DNA of 64,000 nucleotides from Vibrio orientalis CIP 102891 = ATCC 33934 (GCF_000176235.1 NZ_ACZV01000005.1:434001-498000); one strand, 5' to 3'. Shown: positions 9,721 through 18,671, numbered from the stretch's first letter. The notes: a model not told the origin generated them from the letters alone. Numbers and translations are program-made.

Positions 9721-11415
9721 ATGACTCAGAGACTGAAGCTACTGTTGTTGATAGTGATGAGCAGCGCGACATTTGTCGCTGCGGCATACACTGTTTCTAA
9801 GCAAGTGATCGATGAAATCGTTACAGATTTGCTATGGAAATATGCTCAGGTCTCTGCTCGCTATGATGCTGAAACGCTTTTACGACCAATAATAAAAGAA
9901 GTTGAATTAGTAAAGCATCTATCTACTCACCCCAACATCACCTCGTGGGGTTTTCATAGTGATGATGATGTCTATCGTTCTGTGGCAGAAGATACGCTGG
10001 AGCAGTTTCGTTGGCAGCTTAAATCGAAAAACTTTTTTATCGCCCTTGATCAAAATCTCGCTTATCACTTCAATGATGTAAAAACAGTTCGCAGTGAGAC
10101 CTTCTTTCGTCATTATCTCGATCCTTCAGCGGTGTACGATACTTGGTATTTTGAACAAAAAGAGAGCCTAACCGACTTATCAGTCAATATCGCCACGGAT
10201 GCTCACCTTAGTTTGACGCGCGTTTGGATCAATCAAAGTATCATCAAAAATGGTCAGTTCTTGGGGATTGTTGGGACTGGGATTGAGGTTTCTTCACTCT
10301 TTCAGCAATTGACCAATCATCATTCTTCAGCGTTGCGGACAATATTTGTCGATGCAAGGCGTCGGATTCAGCTCTCTTTTGATGGGGGAGAGGTTGGGTA
10401 TCCACTCAGAGACTCGAGCAATGTTAAGCCCCGTTTAAGTGACGTCATTTCTAATGCCCAAGAGTATCAAGCACTCGAAACCTTAATGAAAAGACAACGC
10501 ATGGGTCAAGAGTCAGAAATACTAATGGTGCAGCAAGGAATGGGTAGAGCCGTCGTTGCGATTCATTACATTGAGGAGTTGGGTTGGTATGAGCTCACTT
10601 TTGTCAGTATTGATGAAATGGTCCCTAGCTGGTTATCAAGTTATCTCTATTTTCCATTGGTGCTGCTGACGGGGCTATTTGCTCTACTGGCTTATGTCTA
10701 TTTGGTAAAACACTGGATAGCACCTACAGAGTATCGTGAGCAGCGACTTGCTTTTCTCGCCAGAGTGCAACCTTCTCAACAAGATTATCAATCTAATCCT
10801 TTTGATAAATACCTAGATAAACTCGAAAAAGAGTTGCGCCAAAACCGAAATGGTGTCGATAGTATGGTGGCATCACGCACTAAAGCGTTGGATAAGCTTA
10901 CGGTGTTTGATGTTGTGACGCAGCTATACAATAAGCGGGGTTTAGAGCGAGAGCTGAGGCTTGAGTTGTCTCGCGCTAACCGTGAGCACTATCAGTTTGG
11001 ATTAATTTGGATAGATGCTGGGATTTCAAAAGCGATTAAGGGTGACAGTACTAGCGAGGCATACAGCCTTTCACTTCAGATGGTGGCAGATGCCCTACAA
11101 CAGGCGATCCGTGAGTATGATATTGCTGCGCGCTGGGCAGATGACGAGTTTTTGTTACTGATTCGAAGCGGACAATGCGAAACGCTGCAACAAGTGGCGA
11201 CCCGCATTCAAGAATATGTGGATGAACACCCAATGATTCCGGAAACGGATATTCGTTATGCAGGTGATTTGGCGATAGGGGGGACGCTGATTAACCCCGA
11301 TATGTCTTTGCAGCAAGCGCTCGCGTTAACGGACAGTTCTTTGTACATCGCAAAATCTCAGCAAGAAGGGGCTATTTATATCCACACTCACACCTTAGAA
11401 AAGAAATCCGCGTAA
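9721..11415 (+). CDS. Membrane sensor protein with a degenerate GGDEF domain
   Basis: The 564-residue protein has a first membrane helix at about residues 5-25, a ~280-residue periplasmic sensor region, a second helix (YFPLVLLTGLFALLAYVYLV) near 315-335 and a cytoplasmic GGDEF-type domain starting FDVVTQLYNKRGL. The signature GGDEF reads ADDEF (in RWADDEFLLL) and the upstream metal-binding segment reads WIDAGISKAI. Catalytic glycines and one acidic ligand are therefore missing. Diguanylate cyclase activity is unlikely; a regulatory or binding role is inferred. The start at 9721 was chosen for its GGAAGGG ribosome site over an ATG 54 bases upstream. Confidence 0.85.
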   Translation: MTQRLKLLLLIVMSSATFVAAAYTVSKQVIDEIVTDLLWKYAQVSARYDAETLLRPIIKEVELVKHLSTHPNITSWGFHSDDDVYRSVAEDTLEQFRWQLKSKNFFIALDQNLAYHFNDVKTVRSETFFRHYLDPSAVYDTWYFEQKESLTDLSVNIATDAHLSLTRVWINQSIIKNGQFLGIVGTGIEVSSLFQQLTNHHSSALRTIFVDARRRIQLSFDGGEVGYPLRDSSNVKPRLSDVISNAQEYQALETLMKRQRMGQESEILMVQQGMGRAVVAIHYIEELGWYELTFVSIDEMVPSWLSSYLYFPLVLLTGLFALLAYVYLVKHWIAPTEYREQRLAFLARVQPSQQDYQSNPFDKYLDKLEKELRQNRNGVDSMVASRTKALDKLTVFDVVTQLYNKRGLERELRLELSRANREHYQFGLIWIDAGISKAIKGDSTSEAYSLSLQMVADALQQAIREYDIAARWADDEFLLLIRSGQCETLQQVATRIQEYVDEHPMIPETDIRYAGDLAIGGTLINPDMSLQQALALTDSSLYIAKSQQEGAIYIHTHTLEKKSA

Positions 11416-11779
11416 CTTCGTTCGTCTTTTATAAAACTGTCGCGCCTCACGTTGCGAGCAAAGTCACGCTAATGTAGGTGATATGTTAAGGCTGTGTTTC
11501 TTTGAACAGGGATAGTGTGAGCTGTCTCAGGACGATAAAAAGTAATAAGTGTGAGCTTACTAGTACAGCATATTTTAAATTGTAATCTTCTTGAAATACG
11601 ATAAGTTATAATAAACCGTTTGCACAAAGGGGCGAGCTGGCTTACCTCGTCCAGTAATGTTTGTGATGTCGCTAGAGCTGCGTATTACGCCTGCATGGAG
11701 CGGCGCGAATACTAGGAATTTTGACGGATTCCCCAATACCTGATCCGTCACATATAAAAAATAAAATGGAGAGAAATAC
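11416..11779 (+). promoter_or_regulatory. glgC upstream region with predicted structured leader
   Basis: These 364 bases precede glgC. A TATAAT -10-like element is at 11607-11612 with no good -35 partner. The implied transcript would carry a ~160-nt leader. An 8-bp hairpin, TGACGGAT (11722-11729) / ATCCGTCA (11743-11750), lies 30 bases before the glgC ATG. GC-rich blocks between 11630 and 11710 could also pair. I recognise no named RNA family. Confidence 0.45.
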
Positions 11780-12997
11780 ATGGCTGGAGTTTTGGGAATG
11801 ATCCTTGCTGGTGGAGAAGGCTCACGCCTACGTCCACTAACGGAGTCTCGTAGTAAACCCTCGGTACCTTTTGGCGGTAGCTATCGCCTGATTGATTTTG
11901 CTTTGAATAACTTCGTTAACGCGGATTTAATGCGTATTTACGTATTGACTCAATTCAAGTCTCAATCACTGTTCCATCACATGAAAAAGGGTTGGAACAT
12001 CAACGGAATCACAGACCGATTCATCGACCCAATCCCTGCCCAAATGCGTACAGGTAAACGCTGGTACGAAGGTACTGCGGACGCAATTTACCAAAACCTG
12101 CGCTTTATGGAGTTATCTGAACCAGAACAAGTTTGTATCTTTGGTTCTGACCACATCTACAAAATGGATATCAAGCAGATGCTGGATTTCCATAGTGAAA
12201 AAGCAGCGTCACTAACAGTCTCGGCGCTACGTATGCCATTGTCTGAAGCCTCTCAGTTTGGCGTGATTGAAGTAGACGCAGAAGGTCGAATGGTTGGGTT
12301 TGAAGAGAAACCAGCTAACCCTAAATCTATTCCAGGTGACCCAGAGCATGCACTTGTTTCAATGGGGAACTACGTTTTTGAAGCGCAGACTCTGTTTGCA
12401 GAACTTATCGAAGATGCCGACGACCCAGATTCTACACACGACTTCGGCAAAGATATCATCCCGAAGATGTTCCCACGTGGAGATGTCTTTGTGTATGACT
12501 TCAGTACTAACCGTATTACCGGTGAAAAAGAAGAAGTCTACTGGCGCGATGTCGGTACTATCGATGCTTACTGGCAAGCGCACATGGACTTGCTTGAGAA
12601 AGACGCGCCATTCTCGCTCTATAACCGTAAATGGCCTCTACACACTTATTATCCGCCACTACCTCCGGCAACGTTTACCGACTCAGATAATGGTCGAGTA
12701 CAGATCATTGATAGCTTAGTGTGTAATGGCAGTTATGTGCGTGGTTCACGTATCGAAAAGTCAGTGCTAGGTTTCCGCAGTAATATCGCATCAGCATGTG
12801 ACATCAGTGAAAGCATTCTGCTTGGTGACGTGAAGGTCGGTGAAGGCTGTGTATTGCGCCGTGTAATCGTAGACAAAAATGCCGATATTGCCCCAGGTAC
12901 ACAGATTGGTGTTAACCTAACGGAAGACAAAAAACATTACCACGTTTCGGACGACGGTATCGTAGTTATTCCTAAAGGAGCTAGAGTTGGCTACTAA
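11780..12997 (+). CDS. glgC: Glucose-1-phosphate adenylyltransferase (ADP-glucose pyrophosphorylase)
   Basis: GlgC makes ADP-glucose from glucose-1-phosphate and ATP, the committed step of glycogen synthesis. The 405 residues have the N-terminal nucleotidyltransferase signature GMILAGGEGSRLRPLTESRSKP, a GSDHIYKMD motif and a C-terminal left-handed beta-helix region. GAGAG precedes the ATG. It overlaps glgA by 11 bases, so the two form a translationally coupled pair. Allosteric control by sugar phosphates and AMP is known for the family but cannot be read from sequence alone. Confidence 0.97.
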   Translation: MAGVLGMILAGGEGSRLRPLTESRSKPSVPFGGSYRLIDFALNNFVNADLMRIYVLTQFKSQSLFHHMKKGWNINGITDRFIDPIPAQMRTGKRWYEGTADAIYQNLRFMELSEPEQVCIFGSDHIYKMDIKQMLDFHSEKAASLTVSALRMPLSEASQFGVIEVDAEGRMVGFEEKPANPKSIPGDPEHALVSMGNYVFEAQTLFAELIEDADDPDSTHDFGKDIIPKMFPRGDVFVYDFSTNRITGEKEEVYWRDVGTIDAYWQAHMDLLEKDAPFSLYNRKWPLHTYYPPLPPATFTDSDNGRVQIIDSLVCNGSYVRGSRIEKSVLGFRSNIASACDISESILLGDVKVGEGCVLRRVIVDKNADIAPGTQIGVNLTEDKKHYHVSDDGIVVIPKGARVGY

Positions 12998-14447
12998 GAA
13001 TTTATCTATTCTCTTTGTAGCATCGGAAGTTGAAGGTTTAATCAAAAGTGGTGGCTTGGCTGATGTAGCCAAGGCACTGCCTGAAGCGCTTCATACTCTC
13101 CAACAAGATGTTCGTATTACATTGCCTGCTTACCAAAAGATTGCAGGCTTAAACAAAGCAGTGACGTTATTAGAAACACGTTTAGAGTATTGGCCTCATA
13201 CAGAGTATGCGGTTAAACAGCTTGAGGTCGCAGGCGTGCTTGTGTATGCCATTGATTGCCCTAAATATTACGACCGACCAGAGATGTACGCTGAGAATAA
13301 CCAAGCGTATGCTGACAATGGCGAACGCTTTGCCTTTTTTAGCGCCGCCTGTCTCGATATGTTACCTAAATTAGGTTTTAAGCCTGATATTGTTCACGCT
13401 AATGACTGGCATACTGGTTTTGTACCTTATCTGCTAACGCATCGTTACGGTAATGATGCGTTCTTTTCTGCGACGAAGAGTGTCCTCTCAATTCATAACG
13501 CGGTATTCAAAGGTGTCTTTAGTTATGACGAGTTACAGGTACTTCCTGAGATGCATACTCGTTACGCGCCAGATGCTGCTGTTAGTCCTACTCATGTCAC
13601 CATGCTGCGTGCTGGTGTGCTTAACGCAGATAAGGTTAACGCCGTTAGTCCGACCTATGCTCAAGAGCTGAAAACAGAGTTAGGTAGTCACGGTATGGCT
13701 GCTGAGTTTCAGCAACGAGCTGACGATCTTGTCGGCATACTCAACGGTTGTGACTATTCGGCATGGAACCCGCAAACAGATTCCTTGTTACCTGCTAACT
13801 ATAAAGCCAATCGCCAGAGTATGGTGCGTGGTAAGAAGGCATGTAAGAAAGAACTGCAGCAACGTGTCGGTTTACAGACCGAAGATGTCGCGGTCTATGG
13901 CATGGTCTGTCGTCTGACGAATCAAAAAGGTATTCACTACTTGTTACCTATTCTTTCAGATTTTCTGAAGCATGATGTTCAAGTTGTGATTGTTGGTACC
14001 GGAGACCCAGTCTTAGCTTCTCAGCTCAAAGACATTGCAGCCAAACACAGTGATAAGTTTGCTTTTGTCGAAGCGTACAGTAATGAACTTGCGCATCTCG
14101 TTGAAGCAGGCGCTGACTTCTTTATTATGCCGTCAGAATTTGAGCCATGTGGCTTAAATCAAATCTACAGCATGGCCTACGGCACTTTGCCGATTGTGCG
14201 TGGAGTAGGTGGTTTACGTGACAGCGTGAATGATTACGATGCTGACCCGCAAAACGCGACCGGCTTTATCTTTGACCAGCCAGAGCCTTATGCATTGCTA
14301 AACGTCCTGCAAAGGTCATTGCTTCTCTATGCTCAGCAACCGAATGAGGTTAAACGAGTGCAGTTATACGCCATGGAGCAAAACTTCTGCTGGAACAAGG
14401 CCGCAGATGAGTATTTGGAGCTTTATCACTCTGCTCTTAATTGTTAA
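12987..14447 (+). CDS. glgA: Glycogen synthase (GT5)
   Basis: GlgA transfers glucose from ADP-glucose to the growing alpha-1,4-glucan. The 486 residues match the bacterial GT5 family. The KSGGLADVAKALP motif near residue 20 binds ADP-glucose, and the C-terminal PSEFEPCGLNQIYSMAYGT block carries the catalytic Glu region. The start is TTG, seven bases after AAAGGAG and inside the 3' end of glgC, which indicates coupled translation. A terminator follows at once. No branching or debranching genes are present in this window. Confidence 0.97.
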   Translation: MATKNLSILFVASEVEGLIKSGGLADVAKALPEALHTLQQDVRITLPAYQKIAGLNKAVTLLETRLEYWPHTEYAVKQLEVAGVLVYAIDCPKYYDRPEMYAENNQAYADNGERFAFFSAACLDMLPKLGFKPDIVHANDWHTGFVPYLLTHRYGNDAFFSATKSVLSIHNAVFKGVFSYDELQVLPEMHTRYAPDAAVSPTHVTMLRAGVLNADKVNAVSPTYAQELKTELGSHGMAAEFQQRADDLVGILNGCDYSAWNPQTDSLLPANYKANRQSMVRGKKACKKELQQRVGLQTEDVAVYGMVCRLTNQKGIHYLLPILSDFLKHDVQVVIVGTGDPVLASQLKDIAAKHSDKFAFVEAYSNELAHLVEAGADFFIMPSEFEPCGLNQIYSMAYGTLPIVRGVGGLRDSVNDYDADPQNATGFIFDQPEPYALLNVLQRSLLLYAQQPNEVKRVQLYAMEQNFCWNKAADEYLELYHSALNC

Positions 14448-14448
14448 T

Positions 14449-14477
14449 AAAAAAGGCGCATAACAGCGCCTTTTTTT
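14449..14477 (+). terminator. Rho-independent terminator after glgA
   Basis: The stem GGCGC / GCGCC with flanking A and T runs begins at the glgA stop. Confidence 0.82.
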
Positions 14478-14598
14478 GTCTCTTTTTGCAGCTTATTTGC
14501 ACAAACTTGAACAAGAAATGATGTGTTCAGACTTCATTCCTTCTATGTTTATGATACTCTCCTAACCAATCTAAATTCAGAGCACAATTCAATTCACT

Positions 14599-15402
14599 AT
14601 GAGCGAGTCTTTACTGTTTCACAAAACCTTTGCGCACCCTACCAGTGATGAGTGGGTGGTATTTGTGCATGGTGCTGGGGGCAGTTCATCGATTTGGTTT
14701 AAGCAAATAAAGGCGTATAAGCAGCACTTTAACTTGCTGCTGATTGACCTGCGTGGACATGGTAAATCGAATCAACTACTCAAAGAATTGATTGCCAATC
14801 GTTACACGTTCAAAGCAGTAACCATTGATATTCTTAAGGTGCTCGACCACTTAAAAATCCGCTCTGCTCACTTTGTTGGAATGTCGCTTGGTACCATCAT
14901 TGTTCGCAATGTTGCTGAGCTTTCGGCGGAACGTGTTAAGTCGATGGTGCTAGGTGGCGCTGTAACTCGCTTGAATACCCGCTCGCAGGTGTTGGTAAGG
15001 TTGGGCAACATGTGTAAGCACATTGTCCCTTATATGTGGTTATACAGCCTATTTGCTTATATCGTTATGCCACAGCGAGCTCAGAAAGAGTCTCGTCACC
15101 TGTTTATTCGGGAAGCAAAGAAGCTGTGCCAGAAAGAGTTTAAGCGTTGGTTTATTCTCACCGCTGAAGTCAATCCATTAATGCGTTACTTCAAAGATAG
15201 AGAGTTATCAATACCAACGCTCTACTTAATGGGTGATAGGGACTACATGTTCATTCAGCCTGTCAAAGAAATGGTTGCCGCACACAGTGACAGTCAGTTA
15301 CGTGAGATTGAAAACTGCGGTCACGTGTGTAACGTTGAACGCCCCGATGAGTTTAATCAACACTCGATTGCTTTCATTAAAGAGCAAATCGACACTAAAT
15401 AA
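14599..15402 (+). CDS. Alpha/beta-fold hydrolase
   Basis: The 267-residue product has the alpha/beta hydrolase hallmarks. The oxyanion motif is VHGAGGS (residues 24-30), the nucleophile elbow is GMSLGT, the acid is in LMGDRDYM and the catalytic His is in NCGHVCN near the C-terminus. The triad Ser-Asp-His is therefore complete. The substrate cannot be deduced. The gene stands alone, converging on the DUF2007 gene with only nine bases between, so no separate terminator is visible. Confidence 0.88.
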   Translation: MSESLLFHKTFAHPTSDEWVVFVHGAGGSSSIWFKQIKAYKQHFNLLLIDLRGHGKSNQLLKELIANRYTFKAVTIDILKVLDHLKIRSAHFVGMSLGTIIVRNVAELSAERVKSMVLGGAVTRLNTRSQVLVRLGNMCKHIVPYMWLYSLFAYIVMPQRAQKESRHLFIREAKKLCQKEFKRWFILTAEVNPLMRYFKDRELSIPTLYLMGDRDYMFIQPVKEMVAAHSDSQLREIENCGHVCNVERPDEFNQHSIAFIKEQIDTK

Positions 15403-15411
15403 TTAGGCTGA

Positions 15412-15717
15412 TTATGGTGTGACGCTACCACACTGCCAACATGCACCAAACTGACCTTCATTCTGCTCTCCACACTGATCGCATTGCCAATCTTGCTTTT
15501 CTTGCTCAGATTGAAACTCTCTAATAATTTCAGATGCCTTCGCACTGTCACGTTGATCAAACAGCCATATGTATGGCTCGCTGCTCTCGCCAAATGGGAT
15601 CTCTCCTTGTAAGCCGAAGATACCTTCTCCGCGTACCTCACAGTCGATAGATTGAGATTTAAGAAGCTCACAGATGATATGAGCTTCGGTTGGCGTTACG
15701 GCTGAAAATACCTTCAT
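15412..15717 (-). CDS. DUF2007 domain protein with C-terminal zinc ribbon
   Basis: The 101-residue protein combines an N-terminal DUF2007-like domain (VFSAVTPTEAHIICELLKSQ) with a C-terminal zinc ribbon of two CxxC pairs, CDQC and CWQC. The ATG shares one base with the TGA stop of the upstream TVP38-family gene (TGATG), which is typical of translational coupling. An upstream TTG was rejected for that reason. DUF2007 proteins are called putative signal transducers, but no function is established. A regulatory partner of the membrane protein is a plausible inference. Confidence 0.8.
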   Translation of the reverse strand: MKVFSAVTPTEAHIICELLKSQSIDCEVRGEGIFGLQGEIPFGESSEPYIWLFDQRDSAKASEIIREFQSEQEKQDWQCDQCGEQNEGQFGACWQCGSVTP

Positions 15718-16409
15718 CAAACATTTCCATTCGAAGCGGATGGCTCAGTTCTAAATTTTGCCATTATCCATTTCGCGATAACCGGGAATAGACCGAGCAG
15801 AGCAAACGACGCGAGCACGGTTGGGGAGACGATACCAGAGAGAGAGTCGATCTGAGCAAGCTGAGTACCTGCGTTGAGGTATACCGCTGTACCGGGAAGC
15901 ATACCGAGTTGGCTTATTAAATAGAAACGCACAGTTGCGAGAGGGGTTAGGCCCATCAGTAGGTTGATCAGAAAGAAGGGGAAGACAGGAATCAATCGCA
16001 GTGAAAACAGATAAAAAGCACCGTCACGTTCCACACCTTGGTTGATGGCATTAAGTTTGTCGCCAAACTTAGCTTGTACCCAGTCACGCAGTAAGTAACG
16101 ACTGCTTAAAAAGGCAAGGGTGGCACCAATTGTACTAGCAAAAGAGACTAGGACTAGACTTGTCCAAAAACCGAATAGGGCAGCGCCAAGTAGAGTAACG
16201 ACCGCTGCTCCTGGAATAGAGAAGGCCGTAATTGCAACGTACGCAATAAAATAACTCGCTGCGGCAACGACAAAATTATCGGAGATAAAAGCCGCCAATT
16301 CTGCTTGCTGCGCTTTGGCATTATCTAAGGTTAGGTACTGGCCAAAGTTCACACCTAACAAAACGATGAGTGATACAAAGATAACGCCAAGTATGAGTTT
16401 TTTATTCAT
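15717..16409 (-). CDS. TVP38/TMEM64 (VTT domain) family membrane protein
   Basis: This 230-residue integral membrane protein belongs to the DedA-like VTT superfamily. The first helix follows MNKKLILGVIFVSLIVLLGV. The central reentrant region contains GAAVVTLLGAALFGFW, and FSLRLIPVFPFFLINLLMGL is the conserved family block. Family members are linked to lipid or membrane-potential homeostasis; the exact substrate is unknown. The start was placed at the Met with a TGGAG site six bases upstream rather than the earlier MM. It is coupled to the DUF2007 gene. Confidence 0.85.
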   Translation of the reverse strand: MNKKLILGVIFVSLIVLLGVNFGQYLTLDNAKAQQAELAAFISDNFVVAAASYFIAYVAITAFSIPGAAVVTLLGAALFGFWTSLVLVSFASTIGATLAFLSSRYLLRDWVQAKFGDKLNAINQGVERDGAFYLFSLRLIPVFPFFLINLLMGLTPLATVRFYLISQLGMLPGTAVYLNAGTQLAQIDSLSGIVSPTVLASFALLGLFPVIAKWIMAKFRTEPSASNGNV

Positions 16410-16494
16410 GTGCTGCTCCATCAAGAATCATGGCCGATTAAAACAAAGTGTTAATAGACTAGACAGGGAAAGCAAGCAGTAAATTTCAACAAAG

Positions 16495-16525
16495 AAAAAA
16501 AAGTCAGCGTAATTGCTGACTTTTT
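16495..16525. terminator. Bidirectional-looking terminator after tfoY
   Basis: The stem AGTCAGC / GCTGACT with a 6-nt loop has a run of A on the left and T on the right. On the minus strand it lies 28 bases after the tfoY stop. Confidence 0.87.
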
Positions 16526-16552
16526 ATAAAGGAATAGAAATTGTGTGGTCGA

Positions 16553-17146
16553 TTAATGACTTAATTGGCTGAGCAATTCTTCACGTCGGCTGTGAGGGAT
16601 TACAGACCAATGTGTGCCGTGAATCGCGCCCTCTAAAGCCCAAAGCAACTCAACGTTAACTTCTGAAGAGTGCGAAGATTGAATGGCTTTAAATGCGTTT
16701 ACAGAACCGGTTTCCTCTAGGTTCTCAACGCTATCAATCCCGGCTTTCTTTAGCATTCGTTCGGTTGCTAGCCTTAAGTTAGGCAGATCTTTTAGGCGAT
16801 TAGGTTTCGCTTTTGCTTGCTTTGTCTTTTCGCTGTTAGCTGCCCTTAGAGCAGCTTGGCCAATCTCAAGCGTATTTTCCTGATTCTCAAACCAATCATC
16901 GCTGAGGGCGAAGTACTTGGTTACGACAGGGAAGCCACGTTTTTTATAAACGTAAGGTTCTAAGCTAAGAGATTTAAACTGCTTTGCAAGTACGTCATCT
17001 GCCCGAACGTGCAACTTATCATTGACGACTAATGCAAACATAGTGTCGTCGGCAAAAATACCGAAGCCACCAAACATTGAGCGAGACTTGATTAGGCCTA
17101 ACGGCTCAAATAGTCGCATTGAGTCTTTTAGTATTGGTTTATCCAT
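16553..17146 (-). CDS. tfoY: TfoX/Sxy-family regulator TfoY
   Basis: The 197-residue protein has the TfoX N-terminal domain ([21 protein letters not shown]) and the TfoX C-terminal helix-hairpin region ([21 protein letters not shown]). In Vibrio, TfoY controls motility and type VI secretion and is governed by c-di-GMP. A c-di-GMP-I riboswitch lies ~130 bases upstream here, which distinguishes TfoY from TfoX. The start MDKPILKD was chosen by similarity; the longer frame opens with TTG. The purR neighbourhood also fits V. cholerae tfoY as I recall it. Confidence 0.93.
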   Translation of the reverse strand: MDKPILKDSMRLFEPLGLIKSRSMFGGFGIFADDTMFALVVNDKLHVRADDVLAKQFKSLSLEPYVYKKRGFPVVTKYFALSDDWFENQENTLEIGQAALRAANSEKTKQAKAKPNRLKDLPNLRLATERMLKKAGIDSVENLEETGSVNAFKAIQSSHSSEVNVELLWALEGAIHGTHWSVIPHSRREELLSQLSH

Positions 17147-17277
17147 GCTGTGTATTCTCGGTGTATATGTATACGCCACCAATTCAGGTCCGAGAGAGTA
17201 GCAAATTTTGCAGGCATATTGTCAATCAGGTGTCATACGATTGCTAGTAATTACAATCTGACGAGTATGCATATTTA

Positions 17278-17369
17278 CCATCGGCAACCCCGCTACCAAA
17301 CAATTAACTTGTTGAAGGCCGGAGGCTTTGCGTCCCATCCTTTCGAAATGGTTTGCCCTGTTCGTGGCA
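17278..17369 (-). ncRNA. Cyclic-di-GMP-I (GEMM-I) riboswitch
   Basis: Read on the minus strand, the sequence carries the conserved blocks of the GEMM-I aptamer in order. These are CACGAACAGGGCAAACC, a stem capped by a GAAA tetraloop, GGGACGCAAAGCCUCCGGCC, a variable stem, and GGUAGCGGGGUUGCCGAUGG. These blocks are nearly identical to the V. cholerae Vc2 aptamer, which also precedes tfoY. The aptamer ends ~130 bases before the tfoY ATG. No clear intrinsic terminator lies between, so the switching mechanism is not readable. Ligand identity is inferred from the family. Confidence 0.95.
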
Positions 17370-17465
17370 TAATCGAACAATAATAAGCATAAATGGATTT
17401 TGGGCTGAGAATCACGTCTCTATAGGATAAATGTGATCTTGCTTCAATAAATAGGCTCAGTTGAT

Positions 17466-17499
17466 ACACTTAGTCAATATAGTTCTATTGACTAAGTGT
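17466..17499 (-). terminator. Hairpin downstream of purR
   Basis: A perfect 13-bp inverted repeat (ACACTTAGTCAAT / ATTGACTAAGTGT) with an 8-nt loop lies 12 bases past the purR stop. On the minus strand it lacks a strong T run, so termination is likely but not certain. Confidence 0.65.
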
Positions 17500-17511
17500 T
17501 TGTCAAATAAG

Positions 17512-18519
17512 TTATTTCTTAATGTTCTGTACGGTATTTCGTTCAACAATTTCTGGATGCATTTCAAAGATACGCTTCTCGTGCTCTTTGTCTTTTATGC
17601 GCTCTAGTAGAATCTCAAAGGCGTTTTTGCCCACGCGACGTTTTGGTTGGTGAACGGTAGTCAGCGGCGGCGAGAAATACTCTGCAAGTTCAATGTTGTC
17701 GTAACCGATAACGGACATATCTTCAGGGATGCGAATACCTTTCTGCTGAAGACGGCTCATTAAGCCAAGTGCCATGGTATCGTTGAAACAGAAGATTGCG
17801 CTTGGCTTGTTATCCATTGCTGCGATTTGGTCTGCTGCGAGTACCGCAGTATCACACTCGAAGTTACCTTCTAGAATCCAATCTTCGTTAACTGGAAGGC
17901 TTGCTTCGTTCATCGCGCGCTTAAAGCCACGGATACGCTCCTGACACGCTGCTTTTTCAAAGTGTCCACTTAGGCAGGCAATATCGGTGTGACCATGCTC
18001 AATCAGGTATTTAGTCGCTAAATAGCCACCTTCTTCTGAGTTGTCGATGATCTTATCTGCTTGAGAGCTCTCAGGACCCCAATCCATAACCACTTTTGGA
18101 ATATCTTTGTGGCGATCTAGCATCTCGCTCAGTTCTTCCGTTAAGTCAGAACACATGACAAGAATGCCGTCTACACGCTTTTCAGCCAGCATACGAATAT
18201 AGTCGCGTTGCTTTTCGTAGATACCACCTGTGTTACACAAGATCAGCGTGTAGCCTTGACGGTAACAATAGCTTTCAACACCATCGATAACTTCTGAGAA
18301 GAAAAGGTTTGTTGACTGAGTCACCAGCATACCGATCGTACGCGTGGTATTACACTTCAGGCTACGTGCAACAGCACTAGGTGCGTAGTTTAGTTCTGTC
18401 ACTGCTTCCATTACTTTTTCTTGAGTAGCTTCAGCAACAAAGCGCGTTTTATTAATTACATGTGACACAGTTGTCGTTGATACACCAGCAAGGCGAGCAA
18501 CGTCTTTAATAGTGGCCAT
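17512..18519 (-). CDS. purR: Purine repressor PurR (LacI family)
   Basis: PurR represses purine synthesis genes when bound to hypoxanthine or guanine. The 335 residues match E. coli PurR closely. The LacI-type helix-turn-helix [20 protein letters not shown] is followed by the same [10 protein letters not shown] hinge approach and SAVARSLK. The periplasmic-binding-protein-like core contains [12 protein letters not shown] and [24 protein letters not shown]. It is transcribed away from torD, from which a terminator separates it. A half match to the PurR box lies ~125 bases upstream. Confidence 0.95.
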   Translation of the reverse strand: MATIKDVARLAGVSTTTVSHVINKTRFVAEATQEKVMEAVTELNYAPSAVARSLKCNTTRTIGMLVTQSTNLFFSEVIDGVESYCYRQGYTLILCNTGGIYEKQRDYIRMLAEKRVDGILVMCSDLTEELSEMLDRHKDIPKVVMDWGPESSQADKIIDNSEEGGYLATKYLIEHGHTDIACLSGHFEKAACQERIRGFKRAMNEASLPVNEDWILEGNFECDTAVLAADQIAAMDNKPSAIFCFNDTMALGLMSRLQQKGIRIPEDMSVIGYDNIELAEYFSPPLTTVHQPKRRVGKNAFEILLERIKDKEHEKRIFEMHPEIVERNTVQNIKK

Positions 18520-18593
18520 AAGGTTCTGTCCTGTCGATGACTGCCGCGGAATTATATTCAGTTTAGAATACCGAGACAGAAAGTATCAGAAAC

Positions 18594-18619
18594 ACAAAAA
18601 CCGCTCTATTTAGCGGTTT
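18594..18619 (-). terminator. Rho-independent terminator after torD
   Basis: On the minus strand an 8-bp stem (AAACCGCT / AGCGGTTT) with a 6-nt loop is followed by further T residues. It lies between torD and purR. Confidence 0.75.
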
Positions 18620-18644
18620 GTATTTGATTCGTTTGTTTTTATCG

Positions 18645-18671
18645 TTTGCGGTCACAATTTTAGACCGCAAA
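18645..18671. promoter_or_regulatory. 9-bp inverted repeat overlapping a PurR-box half site
   Basis: TTTGCGGTC (18645-18653) is repeated inverted as GACCGCAAA (18663-18671). Read on the minus strand, CGCAAACG (18643-18650) equals the better-conserved half of the PurR operator consensus, but the other half is poor. It could be a purR autoregulatory operator or a weak second hairpin after torD. Confidence 0.35.
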
